Shown here piece after piece: positions 17,896-26,141 of a DNA stretch of 45,250 bases. Numbering within the stretch: position 1 is the first letter of the stretch; the number at the start of each line of letters is the position of its first letter. This DNA comes from Streptomyces tauricus (GTDB taxonomy: Bacteria; Actinomycetota; Actinomycetes; Streptomycetales; Streptomycetaceae), in assembly GCF_014650955.1 (NCBI RefSeq), contig NZ_BMVY01000049.1, positions 1-45,250 of the forward strand, given 5' to 3'. A model generated the notes under the pieces. The model was not told the DNA's origin and ran no database searches. It saw nothing but the letters and a program-made list of their open reading frames with translations. The position numbers and the translations under genes were made by a program.

Positions 17896-19665
17896 TCAGC
17901 GCGTGTTGCCCGCCTTCACCACGGCCTTCAGGATCACCGAGTGGATCTGGGACGGGTCGGTGACCAGGTGTCCCGAGCCGCCGGTCGCCTCCGCGATCTC
18001 GTTCAGCTCCTTCTTGTCGGCCTCCGGGCCCACGGCGATCGCGATGACGGGCACCGGACGCTCCGGGTCGGCGAGCTTGCGCAGCTCGGAGACCAGCCGG
18101 GTGCGCGAGATGCTCCCGGGGTCCTGGTTCACCCCGTCGGTCAGCAGCACCAACGCGTTGAACTTGCCCTTCGTGTAGGACTCCGCGGCGGCCTTGTACG
18201 CGGCCAGGGTGGTGTCGTACAGGCCGGTCGAGCCGTCCTTGACCGGCTTGAGGTCGCTGAAGGCCGCCGACAGGCGGTCCCGCTGCGTGCTGCCGCCCAC
18301 CTGGTCGCCGAGCCGGTCGGTCGGTACGAGGACGCGGTAGTCGCGCTTGCCGTCGATCCTCCTGGAGAACTTCCACAGCCCGATCTCGTCCTCCGGGGTG
18401 AACGTGGCCAGGGCCTGGAGCAGCGCCGCCTTGGTCACGTCCATCCGGGACTCGCTGGTGCCAGGCACCGGGTCCGACATCGACGAGGAGGCGTCGACGA
18501 CCGTGGTGAGGCGGGCGCTCTGCACCGTGATGGTCCACATGCCGAGGGCTTCCTCGATCTCCTTGTCCGTGGCCGGCCTCTCGGGCACCAAGCGGTACGG
18601 CTGCGGGGCACGGCCGCCGGCTTCGGTCACCAGCGCGGCCGGGGTCTCGTCCTCGTCCGTACGGAAGCCGTGCTTCTCCAGGATCCTGCGCCCGTCGGGC
18701 TCACCGAGAAGCGTCATGAACCGCAGCGCGGCCCGGCTCTCGTCCGTGGTCAGGTTGGGCTCGTCGACCAGGGCGAACGGATGGTCCAGCCGGGGCGCGC
18801 CGTCCTTCGGATAGAAGAGGTCGAGGTCGTCGCCGCTGTCCGCCGACTCGTTGTACGCGAACGCCGCCTGCTCGGAGAGGATCAGCGCCTGGTTGCGCTT
18901 CGGATTGCCCTGCTCGGTGCCGGACAGGTCGCGCGGCAGGGTGTCCAGGACCTGGCCGTCGCTGTCCGAGGTGCGCTGCGAGAGGGCCTTGGCGGTGGCC
19001 GCCGCCAGGGTGTCGCCGTCCTTGGACTTTCCCGCGGTCTGGGCCAGTTGCGTCAGCGCGAGCAGTCCCGTGGCGCTGCGCGAGGGGTCGCCCGCGCCTA
19101 GCTTCAGACGGTCGCTCGTCATCGTGACCCCGGCCAGCTCGGTCCAGGAGTACGTCTTCTTGGGCCAGCCGAGGGACTTGGCGGCCGCCGGGACCATGGC
19201 CACACCGATGGGTGAGGAGGCGACATTGCCCGCCGGAGTCACCGAGATCGACTGGTCGTCCGCCATGACCCGGTCCACCCACACGCCCGAGTCCGGCACC
19301 CACGCCTCGAAGTCGGTCGCGCTTTTCCGCTTGGACCGGAGGGCGTCGGCGACCTTGTACGTGTCCTGGGCGGTCACCCGGACATCGAGGCAGCTGCCGT
19401 CGGACGTCACGTCGTTGTCCCGTACGTATGCCGCCGCGTCCTTGAGGGCGGGCGCGATACCGGGAGCCGCGGCGATCCTCAGCCGTACGGTGTCGTCCCA
19501 GCAGGACGAGCCGAAGGAGAGCAGGCCGCCGTCGACGGCGGCGACGGTACCGCCGGCGAGGATCGTCACCAGGGCGGTCGCGAGCGCCACGTTGCGGTGC
19601 CGCGTGTGTGACCGGGGGCCGGTGCCGCCCCTGCGCAACCCGTCGGGCAAGCTGTGACGTCCCAT
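17896..19665 (-). CDS. Extracellular solute-binding and von Willebrand factor A domain protein
   Basis: A 589-residue protein. The N-terminal segment (RNVALATALVTILAGGTVAA) is a membrane anchor or signal. Residues about 60-350 resemble an ABC-type periplasmic binding protein (LRIAAAPGIAPALKDAAAYV). Residues about 380-589 form a vWA domain with a MIDAS motif DASSSM and later LLTDGVN. Such fusions are common in actinobacteria; their ligand is unknown, and adhesion, chaperone or sensor roles are all possible. ATG 19665 is chosen because ggaggg lies upstream and the signal follows closely; the open frame beyond it overlaps the divergent CAAX protease gene. Monocistronic. Confidence 0.88.
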   Translation of the reverse strand: MGRHSLPDGLRRGGTGPRSHTRHRNVALATALVTILAGGTVAAVDGGLLSFGSSCWDDTVRLRIAAAPGIAPALKDAAAYVRDNDVTSDGSCLDVRVTAQDTYKVADALRSKRKSATDFEAWVPDSGVWVDRVMADDQSISVTPAGNVASSPIGVAMVPAAAKSLGWPKKTYSWTELAGVTMTSDRLKLGAGDPSRSATGLLALTQLAQTAGKSKDGDTLAAATAKALSQRTSDSDGQVLDTLPRDLSGTEQGNPKRNQALILSEQAAFAYNESADSGDDLDLFYPKDGAPRLDHPFALVDEPNLTTDESRAALRFMTLLGEPDGRRILEKHGFRTDEDETPAALVTEAGGRAPQPYRLVPERPATDKEIEEALGMWTITVQSARLTTVVDASSSMSDPVPGTSESRMDVTKAALLQALATFTPEDEIGLWKFSRRIDGKRDYRVLVPTDRLGDQVGGSTQRDRLSAAFSDLKPVKDGSTGLYDTTLAAYKAAAESYTKGKFNALVLLTDGVNQDPGSISRTRLVSELRKLADPERPVPVIAIAVGPEADKKELNEIAEATGGSGHLVTDPSQIHSVILKAVVKAGNTR

Positions 19666-19861
19666 GGCGGTGGTGCCCCTCCCTGATCGAGCCCGGAGCC
19701 GTTGAAACGGTGAAATGGCCGAATGGTATGGCACAAGGGAAGTGCACCCCTCATGGCGTCCGTCCCTTGACGGCCTGTCACGCACGATCTTCGCAACTTC
19801 TTTCGAGACCCTAGCGGGGCGAAGATGGGGATGAGACGGGATTACGCAACTGGAGGCATGA

Positions 19862-20674
19862 GTGCAGGTGGGGCAGGGGCCGGTGGCTGATTCTTTTCCC
19901 GGGGATCCCGAGGGACGGTTCGACCGGCGGCGGATCCTCCGCGACGAGACGCTCCTCGTACTGGGTGTCTCACTCGGAGCCAGCGGGGTTTCGGCGCTGA
20001 TCAGCTTTGTCGGTTCGGTCACCAGACCGGGAGGCCTGAAGGACCAGGCGGCCACGCTCAACGCCTCGGCCGCCCCGGGCCGGCCCTGGCTCGATCTGGC
20101 CTGGCAGCTGTTCGGGATCGCGTCCGCGCTGGTGCCGGTCGCCCTCGTCGCGCACTTCCTGATCCGTGAGGGCAAGGGGCTGCGCACACTCGGATGCGAC
20201 CGTACGCGGCCCTGGTTCGACCTCGCCCGTGGCGCCGGGGTCGCCGCCGTCATCGGCAGCACGGGCATCGCCTTCTATCTGGCGGCGCGCGGCCTCGGCT
20301 TCAACCTCACCGTGGTGCCGGAGGCGCTGCCCGAGGTGTGGTGGAAGTACCCGGTGCTGATCCTCTCCGCGCTCCAGAACTCGATCCTGGAGGAGGTGAT
20401 CGTCGTCGGGTATCTGCTGCGGCGCCTGGACCAGTTGGGCTGGACGCCGGCCACCTCGCTGGTGGCCAGCTCGGTGCTGCGCGGCTCGTACCACCTCTAC
20501 CAGGGCATCGGCGGGTTCATCGGCAACATGGTGATGGGCGTGGTCTTCGTCTACCTCTACCGCCGGTGGGGCCGGATCGGACCGCTGGTGGTCGCCCACT
20601 CGCTCCTCGACATCGGGGCGTTCGTGGGATACGCGCTGCTGGCGGGGAAGGTGGGGTGGCTGCCCACCGCGTGA
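19862..20674 (+). CDS. CPBP family intramembrane metalloprotease (CAAX protease-like)
   Basis: A 270-residue protein with about seven hydrophobic segments. The ABI/CPBP motifs are present: LEEVIVVGYLLRRL (the EExxxR-type motif with Glu-Glu), the SVLRGSYHLYQG histidine motif and the later VVAHSLLD histidine. Bacterial members are implicated in bacteriocin immunity or membrane-protein processing; the substrate here is unknown. The GTG start has GGAGG five bases upstream. It is divergent from the vWA protein gene. Its 3' end, including the TGA, is duplicated 45 bases downstream. Confidence 0.9.
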   Translation: MQVGQGPVADSFPGDPEGRFDRRRILRDETLLVLGVSLGASGVSALISFVGSVTRPGGLKDQAATLNASAAPGRPWLDLAWQLFGIASALVPVALVAHFLIREGKGLRTLGCDRTRPWFDLARGAGVAAVIGSTGIAFYLAARGLGFNLTVVPEALPEVWWKYPVLILSALQNSILEEVIVVGYLLRRLDQLGWTPATSLVASSVLRGSYHLYQGIGGFIGNMVMGVVFVYLYRRWGRIGPLVVAHSLLDIGAFVGYALLAGKVGWLPTA

Positions 20675-20719
20675 ACGGCGGGCGGCCCTCCGCGTGAGTG
20701 GCGGCTGCCCACCGCCTGA
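20658..20719 (+). repeat. Duplicated stop-codon segment after CAAX protease gene
   Basis: ggctgcccaccgcgtga at 20658-20674, which includes the gene's TGA, recurs as ggctgcccaccgcctga at 20703-20719. That is 16 of 17 matches with a period of 45 bases, so the second stop is in the same frame. Confidence 0.75.
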
Positions 20720-20806
20720 GTGGCGAGTGGGTCCGTGCGGGGGACGCGGGCCCGAGCGGGCACGCGGGTCAAGTGGGGTGCGCGGCTCAAGTGGGGCGCA
20801 CGCAGA

Positions 20807-20835
20807 GGGGCGTACGGGGGATCCGTACGCCCCTT
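20807..20835. terminator. Bidirectional terminator between CAAX protease and phzF
   Basis: GGGGCGTACGG (20807-20817) and CCGTACGCCCC (20823-20833) form a perfect 11-bp stem with a five-base loop, followed by TT. It lies between convergent genes. Confidence 0.75.
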
Positions 20836-20863
20836 CGTCCGTTCCGCGGGCGATTCGGTCTGT

Positions 20864-21682
20864 TCACACGAGCAGGTCGCCCTCGATCACGGTGACCGCG
20901 CGGCCCGAGAGCAGGGTGCGGTCTCCCCGGAGCTCCGTACGGACGCGCCCGGAGCGGGCCGAGGCCTGGAGGCCGGTGAGTTCGGTCCGGCCCAGGCGCT
21001 CGGACCAGAACGGGGCGAGGGCCGTGTGGGCGCTGCCGGTGACCGGGTCCTCGGCGATGCCGATGTTCGGGAAGAAGCAGCGGGACACGAAGTCGTAGCC
21101 CCGGGAGGGGTCCTCGGCACGGGCCGTGGCGATGATGCCGCGCTCGGAGTAGCGGCCCAGGGACGCGGTGTCCGGGGTCAGGCCCAGGACCGTCTTCTCG
21201 TCGGCGAGTTCGACGAGCAGGTCGCCGACGTTCGGGCCGGTGTCATGGGCGGTGAGGGGCTCGGCGCCCAAGGCCTCGGCCACGCCCGCCGGGACCTCGA
21301 CCGCGGTGAGCGGGGCGGTCGGGAAGTCCAGCGTGAGGGAGCCGTCGTCCCTCGGGGTCGCGATGAACACGCCGCTCCTCGTCGCGAACCGTACGGGCCC
21401 CTGTACGGCTCCCGTGGTGGTCAGCACATGGGCGGTGGCGAGTGTCGCGTGGCCGCACATCGCGACCTCGGCGGCCGGGGTGAACCAGCGAAGCGCCCAG
21501 TCGGCCTCGCCTCCCTCGGGGAGGGGGTGGGCGAACGCCGTCTCGGCGTGGTTGACCTCCAGGGCCACGTTCTGCAGCCAGGCGTCGTCCGGGAAGGACG
21601 CCGAGGCGTCTAGGAGGAGGACCCCGGCCGGGTTGCCGGCGAAGGGGCGGTCGGTGAAGGCGTCGACGATACGAATCCGCAT
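20864..21682 (-). CDS. PhzF family isomerase/epimerase
   Basis: A 272-residue protein of the PhzF/diaminopimelate epimerase fold. Family features are the N-terminal VDAFTDRPFAGNPAGVLLLD, the catalytic-acid region VNHAETAFAHP, MCGHATLATAHVL, and the C-terminal EDPVTGSAHTALAPFW. Stand-alone members outside phenazine clusters have no known substrate, and no phenazine genes are nearby. A -10 TACCGT (minus strand, 21695-21690) puts the transcription start one base before the ATG, so the mRNA is probably leaderless. Confidence 0.93.
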   Translation of the reverse strand: MRIRIVDAFTDRPFAGNPAGVLLLDASASFPDDAWLQNVALEVNHAETAFAHPLPEGGEADWALRWFTPAAEVAMCGHATLATAHVLTTTGAVQGPVRFATRSGVFIATPRDDGSLTLDFPTAPLTAVEVPAGVAEALGAEPLTAHDTGPNVGDLLVELADEKTVLGLTPDTASLGRYSERGIIATARAEDPSRGYDFVSRCFFPNIGIAEDPVTGSAHTALAPFWSERLGRTELTGLQASARSGRVRTELRGDRTLLSGRAVTVIEGDLLV

Positions 21683-21826
21683 GCGCCCGACGGTAGGCGC
21701 TGGTCACGGGCGCGGGCCAAGGCCAATTCGGGGCCGGCGGCCTGCTTCTGCGGGGCCTCTGCCGGTCCTGCGGCAGTCCTCTGTTGGCGGGGTCTTGTCA
21801 GCAGGGCCTTGTCGGGCGAGCTATTC

Positions 21827-21862
21827 CGATATATCGTTGACGCATCGCGACCGATCAACGAT
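21827..21862 (+). promoter_or_regulatory. PadR-type operator region
   Basis: A palindrome CGATATATCG (21827-21836) is followed by a wider inverted repeat ATCGTTGA (21833-21840) / TCAACGAT (21855-21862). The AT-rich dyad, immediately upstream of the padR ribosome-binding site, is typical of PadR autoregulation sites. TTGACG at 21837 could be a -35, but no good -10 was found. Confidence 0.65.
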
Positions 21863-21879
21863 GGAATGGAGTGATTGCG

Positions 21880-22530
21880 ATGCGTTCCCATGGAGAGGAA
21901 TACGGACCGGGCTTCGGCCCCGGTCACGGGCATGGCCGTGGACGCGGCCGGGGTGGCCCCGGCGGTCCCGGCGAGGGCGGCTTCGAAGGCCGACGTGGGG
22001 CTTTCGGCCCCTTCGGTCCCGGCTTCGGTGGTCCCGGCTTCGGCCCGGGCCCCTGGGGCGGCCGCGGCGGCCGGGGCGGACCGCGGGGCAGGGCGCGGCG
22101 CGGCGATGTGCGCGCCTCGATCCTGGCCCTGCTCAAGGACCGGCCCATGCACGGCTACGAGATGATCCAGGAGATCGCCGAGCGCAGCGGTGGGGCGTGG
22201 AAGCCCAGCCCCGGCTCGGTGTACCCCACCCTTCAGCTGCTGGAGGACGAAGGTCTGATCAGCAGTGCGACCGAGGGCGGCAAGAAGCTGTTCTCGCTGA
22301 CCGAGGAGGGTCGCGCCGCGGCCGAGGAGGGGCCGGAAGCGCCCTGGGAGGACGCGGGGCGCGGGGTCGACTGGGAGGCGCTGAGCGACATCCGGCAGGC
22401 CGGCTTCGGTCTGATGGAGGCGTTCGGGCAGGTCTGGAAGACCGGCAGCAAGGAGCAGCGCGAGAAGGCGCTGGCCGTCATCAACGAGTCACGCAAGAAG
22501 CTGTATCTGATCCTCGCCGACGAGGACTGA
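21880..22530 (+). CDS. PadR family transcriptional regulator with Gly/Arg-rich N-terminus
   Basis: A 216-residue regulator. The first 70 residues are low-complexity, rich in Gly, Pro, Phe, Arg and His (for example GPGFGPGHGHGRGRGRGG). The winged-helix PadR domain follows (DVRASILALLKDRPMHGYEM, then KPSPGSVYPTLQLLEDEGLI, then LFSLTEEGRAAAEE), and a C-terminal dimerisation helix ends the protein. ATG 21880 has tggag eight bases upstream; a GTG at 21871 is the alternative. The dyad upstream suggests autorepression. No partner gene such as an efflux pump is adjacent in the same direction. Confidence 0.9.
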   Translation: MRSHGEEYGPGFGPGHGHGRGRGRGGPGGPGEGGFEGRRGAFGPFGPGFGGPGFGPGPWGGRGGRGGPRGRARRGDVRASILALLKDRPMHGYEMIQEIAERSGGAWKPSPGSVYPTLQLLEDEGLISSATEGGKKLFSLTEEGRAAAEEGPEAPWEDAGRGVDWEALSDIRQAGFGLMEAFGQVWKTGSKEQREKALAVINESRKKLYLILADED

Positions 22531-22561
22531 TGGCGCACCCGGCCGAGACGGCCGTGGCGAC

Positions 22562-22589
22562 GGGGGTACCTCGACTGCGAGGTACCCCC
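22562..22589. terminator. Terminator after padR
   Basis: A perfect 12-bp stem GGGGGTACCTCG / CGAGGTACCCCC around the loop ACTG. It separates padR from the convergent SRPBCC gene. Confidence 0.75.
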
Positions 22590-22677
22590 CATGCGGCTGA
22601 CGGGCTGAGTATGTGGCTGGGGACGGAGTGGGGGCTGCGTGCGTGTGGAAGTGTGTGTGGGGGTGGCGGGGAGTCCT

Positions 22678-23106
22678 TCAGGACACCAGGCCGCTCAGTT
22701 TGCGAAGGGACTCGTTGAGGGCCGCGGTCGCCGAGTCCTTGAGCTTGCCCGCCATCAGTGAGACGGCGGCGCCCGTGAACTCGCCGTCGATACGGACCGT
22801 GGTCGCTTCCCCGTCCGGGATCAAGGTGTAGCGCGTGGCGACCGTCACGGACATCGGCCCCTTGCCGCGAATCGCGAGCGTGCGGGCCGTCTGCAGTTCC
22901 TCGATGGTCCAGTTCACCTCGGCGGGGAAGCCCATGAGCTTCATGTTCTCCTCGAAGGTGCCGCCGACTTCCAGGGTCTCGGGGCCGCCCTTGGGGAAGC
23001 TGGTGTGGGTGGAGTTCCACTCGCCGTACGAGGAGAAGTCCGTGAGCTGCGCCCAGACCTTCTCGGCGGGCGCCTCGATCCGTGCTTCCGCGCTGACTTC
23101 GGCCAT
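22678..23106 (-). CDS. SRPBCC (START-like/CoxG-type) family protein
   Basis: A 142-residue protein with the START-like lipid or ligand-binding fold. Typical features are EARIEAPAEKVWAQLTDFSS near the N-terminus, YGEWNSTHTSFPKG, and a long C-terminal amphipathic helix (SLMAGKLKDSATAALNESL). The nearest named type is CoxG/polyketide cyclase-like, but no substrate can be deduced. An aaagggg sequence precedes the ATG. It is probably a single-gene transcript, convergent with padR. Confidence 0.88.
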   Translation of the reverse strand: MAEVSAEARIEAPAEKVWAQLTDFSSYGEWNSTHTSFPKGGPETLEVGGTFEENMKLMGFPAEVNWTIEELQTARTLAIRGKGPMSVTVATRYTLIPDGEATTVRIDGEFTGAAVSLMAGKLKDSATAALNESLRKLSGLVS

Positions 23107-23232
23107 GCGGCCACCCCTTTGTCTCGGGCGCTGCGCCGGGCGCAGCTGGCTACGGTGTCGCGGAACGTAGCCGTAGAGCCGTGAACATTCAATACTGATG
23201 AACCGTCAGGGGGTTGGGGTGCGGTAGCGGGG

Positions 23233-23421
23233 TCAGCCCATCCGCCATATCAGCGCCGCGTCGAACAGGTCCCACGCGCGCGGGAAGGGCCCTTCGTCGT
23301 GGCAGTGCCACGCCTCCCAGAACAGGTCGGCGAGCAGTGCGTCCTCGGGTGCGTAGACCCGGTACACGTACTGTCTGCCGTCCACCGACGGCAGGGCCAC
23401 CAGCCAGCACCTGCTCTCCAT
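23233..23421 (-). CDS. Small conserved hypothetical protein
   Basis: About 62 residues, start MESRCWLVALPSVDGRQYVY, rich in aromatic residues, with CHDEGPFPRAWDLFDAALIW near the end. The coding bias is reasonable and the stop lies shortly before the SRPBCC region. No family recognised. The start is uncertain: upstream in-frame codons extend the reading frame to 23550, but that extension is arginine-rich and antisense to a good ribosome-binding-like site, so it was not accepted. Confidence 0.55.
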   Translation of the reverse strand: MESRCWLVALPSVDGRQYVYRVYAPEDALLADLFWEAWHCHDEGPFPRAWDLFDAALIWRMG

Positions 23422-23630
23422 GCCCGTGTGGACGAGCGCCGGAGCGACGCGGTTGCGCCAGGGGCGCGAGGCAAAGCGGCGCGCGCTACGTAGGCGAATG
23501 CTGAGGCGAATACAGCGTGATGTCATCCGTAAGGAGGAGGAGCCGGACACCGGTGCCCACCCTGTGTCGGACGCGGGAATGCTTCCCCGCGCGGATGACC
23601 GGACGGCGGCCGGCTGATGAGGTGGGAGAC

Positions 23631-24191
23631 GTGCAACACCGTATTCCCCACAGTCCCCACCAGCAGGCCGCCGAGCGCGGCCCGGTGGGCCCCGACGTCG
23701 AGGCCCACCTCAGTGCCGAGCTGGCGGCGATGGTCGCGAGTGCGCGCAGAAGGGCGTTGCGGGACGGCGACCGGCAGATCGACACGGCTCATCTGCTGCA
23801 CACGCTCCTGGAGTCGGACCCCGAGGTGCGCGAGGCCTTCGAGAGCGGCCCGCAGGTCGCCCGGCTGCTCGGCTACCTCGTCCAGCGCAGCATCGGCTAC
23901 GGGCTCCGGTGGCAGAGTTCCGGCGAGGAGTCCGGTGCCGTGCCGACGGTGACCGGGGACGGGTGGTCGCCGGTGGCGGCCGGTGTCATGGAGGCCGCGT
24001 ACGAACGTGCCGTGCGGCGGGGCGACCCCTTCGCGGGCGGAGTCGACCTGCTGGCCGCGCTCGTCGCCGAACCCGCGTCACGGGCCGTGGAAGTGCTGGG
24101 ACGCGCGGGGGTCGATGTGGGGGAGCTGCTGGTGCGCCTCGACGGCTTGGCGGAGCGGGAGCGGGAGCGAGGGCGGGGGCTCGACGCCTGA
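23631..24191 (+). CDS. Clp amino-terminal domain protein
   Basis: A 186-residue protein containing two copies of the Clp N-terminal repeat (first near ELAAMVASARRRALRDGD then IDTAHLLHTLLESDPEV; second near VMEAAYERAVRRGDPFAGGV then DLLAALVAEPASRAVEVLG). It lacks any ATPase domain. Free-standing Clp-N proteins may act as adaptors or decoys for ClpC/ClpA, which is inference. The GTG at 23631 follows gaggtggga; upstream in-frame codons are less convincing. The end of the gene, including TGA, is duplicated. Confidence 0.82.
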   Translation: MQHRIPHSPHQQAAERGPVGPDVEAHLSAELAAMVASARRRALRDGDRQIDTAHLLHTLLESDPEVREAFESGPQVARLLGYLVQRSIGYGLRWQSSGEESGAVPTVTGDGWSPVAAGVMEAAYERAVRRGDPFAGGVDLLAALVAEPASRAVEVLGRAGVDVGELLVRLDGLAERERERGRGLDA

Positions 24192-24219
24192 GCCGGGGCG
24201 GGGGCTCGACGCCTGAGCC
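24171..24219 (+). repeat. Tandem 25-bp duplication spanning a stop codon
   Basis: 24 identical bases at 24171-24194 and 24196-24219 (core gggctcgacgcctgagcc), each containing the TGA in the same context. The first copy is the gene's end; the second is downstream and out of frame. Confidence 0.9.
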
Positions 24220-24335
24220 CTGGCCCGAGTCCGAGCCGTTCGCGGGCCCGGTGGGTGCGGATGTGTGCGCGTCCAGTCGTTGAGACAGGTGTCAACGGGG
24301 GTGACGCTCATGTCGTCGCCTGTCATCATGTGCCG

Positions 24336-25397
24336 GTGCATACGTCAGAGATCAGTCGGGGCAACCGTGGCAGAGGCGTCGGGCTGGGGCTCGCGCTCGG
24401 ATCGGCGGTCGCCTTCGGGGGCTCCGGTGTCGCCGCCAAACCGTTGATCGAGGCCGGCCTGGACCCCCTGCACGTGGTGTGGCTGCGTGTCGCGGGCGCC
24501 GCGCTGGTCATGCTGCCCCTGGCCGTACGCCACCGGAACCTGGTGCGTGAACGCCCCGCGCTGCTCGCCGGCTTCGGACTGCTGGCCGTCGCCGGTGTCC
24601 AGGCCTGCTACTTCGCCTCCATCTCCCGGATACCCGTCGGTGTCGCGCTGCTCGTCGAGTACCTCGCGCCCGCGCTGGTCCTCGGCTGGGTGCGGTTCGT
24701 GCAGCGCCGGCCCGTCACCCGTGCCGCGGCCCTCGGAGTCGTCCTGGCCGTCGGCGGTCTCGCCTGTGTCGTCGAGGTGTGGGCAGGCCTGAGCTTCGAC
24801 GTCCTCGGACTGCTGCTGGCGCTCGGCGCCGCGTGCTGCCAGGTCGGTTACTTCGTCCTGTCCGACCAGGGCGGCGACGCGGGGGAGGAGGCGCCGGCCC
24901 CGCTCGGCGTCATCGCGTACGGGCTGCTCGTCGGCGCGCTCGTCCTGACGCTCGTGGCGCGGCCGTGGGGCATGGACTGGTCGGTCCTCGGGGGCGGCGC
25001 GGACCTGGACGGGACGACCGTGGCCGCCTCGCTGCTGCTCGGCTGGATCGTGTTGATCGCGACGGTCGTCGCCTACGTGACCGGCGTCCTCGCGGTGCGC
25101 AGGCTCTCGCCCCAGGTGGCCGGAGTCGTGGCGTGTCTGGAGGCGGTCATCGCGACCGTGCTCGCCTGGGTCCTGCTCGGGGAGCATCTCTCGGCGCCCC
25201 AGATCATCGGCGGGGCGGTGGTGCTGTGCGGTGCCTTCATCGCGCAGACGTCCGCGCCCGCCAAGGGGTCGCCGGCTCCGGTGGCGCAGGGATCGGGTGG
25301 AGCGGCCGGCGCGGACGCCTCGGCCAGTGTGGACGGCGCGGACGGTGCGGACGGTGTCGAGAGGGAGCGGCTTCCCGAGCGGGGCGCCGCCGGCTAG
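24336..25397 (+). CDS. EamA family drug/metabolite transporter (DMT superfamily)
   Basis: A 353-residue membrane protein with ten predicted helices and two EamA repeats. The first repeat begins GLGLALGSAVAFGGSGVAAK, and the second includes PQVAGVVACLEAVIATVLAW and LLGEHLSAPQIIGGAVVLCG. About 50 disordered residues follow the last helix. The substrate is unknown. GTG 24336 is preferred because CATCAT (24324-24329) places transcription start on it, making a leaderless transcript. It is followed by a hairpin before convergent flavoprotein genes. Confidence 0.88.
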   Translation: MHTSEISRGNRGRGVGLGLALGSAVAFGGSGVAAKPLIEAGLDPLHVVWLRVAGAALVMLPLAVRHRNLVRERPALLAGFGLLAVAGVQACYFASISRIPVGVALLVEYLAPALVLGWVRFVQRRPVTRAAALGVVLAVGGLACVVEVWAGLSFDVLGLLLALGAACCQVGYFVLSDQGGDAGEEAPAPLGVIAYGLLVGALVLTLVARPWGMDWSVLGGGADLDGTTVAASLLLGWIVLIATVVAYVTGVLAVRRLSPQVAGVVACLEAVIATVLAWVLLGEHLSAPQIIGGAVVLCGAFIAQTSAPAKGSPAPVAQGSGGAAGADASASVDGADGADGVERERLPERGAAG

Positions 25398-25412
25398 AAG
25401 CGGCCGTGCCGG

Positions 25413-25445
25413 CCGTGTGGGCCCACCCCTGTAGGGCCCGCACGG
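25413..25445. terminator. Terminator between EamA and PaiB-like genes
   Basis: CCGTGTGGGCCC (25413-25424) pairs with GGGCCCGCACGG (25434-25445), one G-T wobble. It is located between convergent genes. Confidence 0.65.
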
Positions 25446-25508
25446 CAGCGGCACGGTCGGACGCGAGGGGGACCCGGAGCCGGAGCCGAGCCGGTGCCGG
25501 AGCCGGTG

Positions 25509-26141
25509 TCAGGCCCGGCGGCGCCTCATCAGCTGCGCTCGCGCCGCCGCGTCCCGGGGGCCTCCCCTCGCGGACAGTTCGGCGGCGACACGGTTCTGGA
25601 CTTCCTCCGTACGGTGATTCGCGTACTTGAATTTCGCCCGTACACCGGTCACTTCGAGTCGGAGGCCGCGGATCCCCGGCAGCAGGCGGCCGTACGGGTC
25701 CTGCCCGACGGCCGCTTCGGCTGAGCCGCCCTCCGGCTGGAAATGGCCGACCTGGCGGTTCAGCAGTTCGGCCTTCTCGGCGGGGTCGTCCACCACCCGC
25801 GCGGTGCAGCGGAGTTGGACCGCCGCGTAGAAACTCGTCGGGGTGCCGTGCTCGGCGGGGGTGCCGGGCGGTGCCTGCCAGGGGCCCGGGACGTACACGT
25901 AGTCGTCGACCACGCTCAGGGTCACGACCGGGTCGGCCAGGAGGGCGGGCCACAGTGGGTTCGGCCGGGCCAGATGGGCCAGTACTTCGCCGTGGTCGGG
26001 GTCGTGGGTGAAGTGGAGCGGTTGGACGTGCGGTGGCTCGCCGGGGAGGCCGTTCACCGCGAGCTGCCCGAAGTCGTGGACGGCCAGCCACTGTTGCCAC
26101 TCGGAGTCGTCGTGGGGCGCGTCCCAGGGATGTATGAGCAT
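25509..26141 (-). CDS. PaiB-like FMN-binding split-barrel protein
   Basis: A 210-residue protein of the PaiB (FMN-binding negative transcriptional regulator) family: start MLIHPWDAPHDDSEWQQWL, then FGQLAVNGLPGEPPHVQPLH, GEVLAHLARPNPLWPALL and a C-terminal FKYANHRTEEVQNRVAAEL. The split barrel binds flavin; whether it regulates genes is doubtful outside Bacillus. It starts with its ATG overlapping the upstream gene's stop (TGATG), so it is translationally coupled to the flavoprotein gene at 26141-26818. Confidence 0.88.
   Translation of the reverse strand: MLIHPWDAPHDDSEWQQWLAVHDFGQLAVNGLPGEPPHVQPLHFTHDPDHGEVLAHLARPNPLWPALLADPVVTLSVVDDYVYVPGPWQAPPGTPAEHGTPTSFYAAVQLRCTARVVDDPAEKAELLNRQVGHFQPEGGSAEAAVGQDPYGRLLPGIRGLRLEVTGVRAKFKYANHRTEEVQNRVAAELSARGGPRDAAARAQLMRRRRA

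Noticed and set aside
20864..21682. Phenazine biosynthesis locus
   Set aside because: Only a PhzF-like protein is present; no other phz gene is seen, and lone PhzF homologues are widespread.
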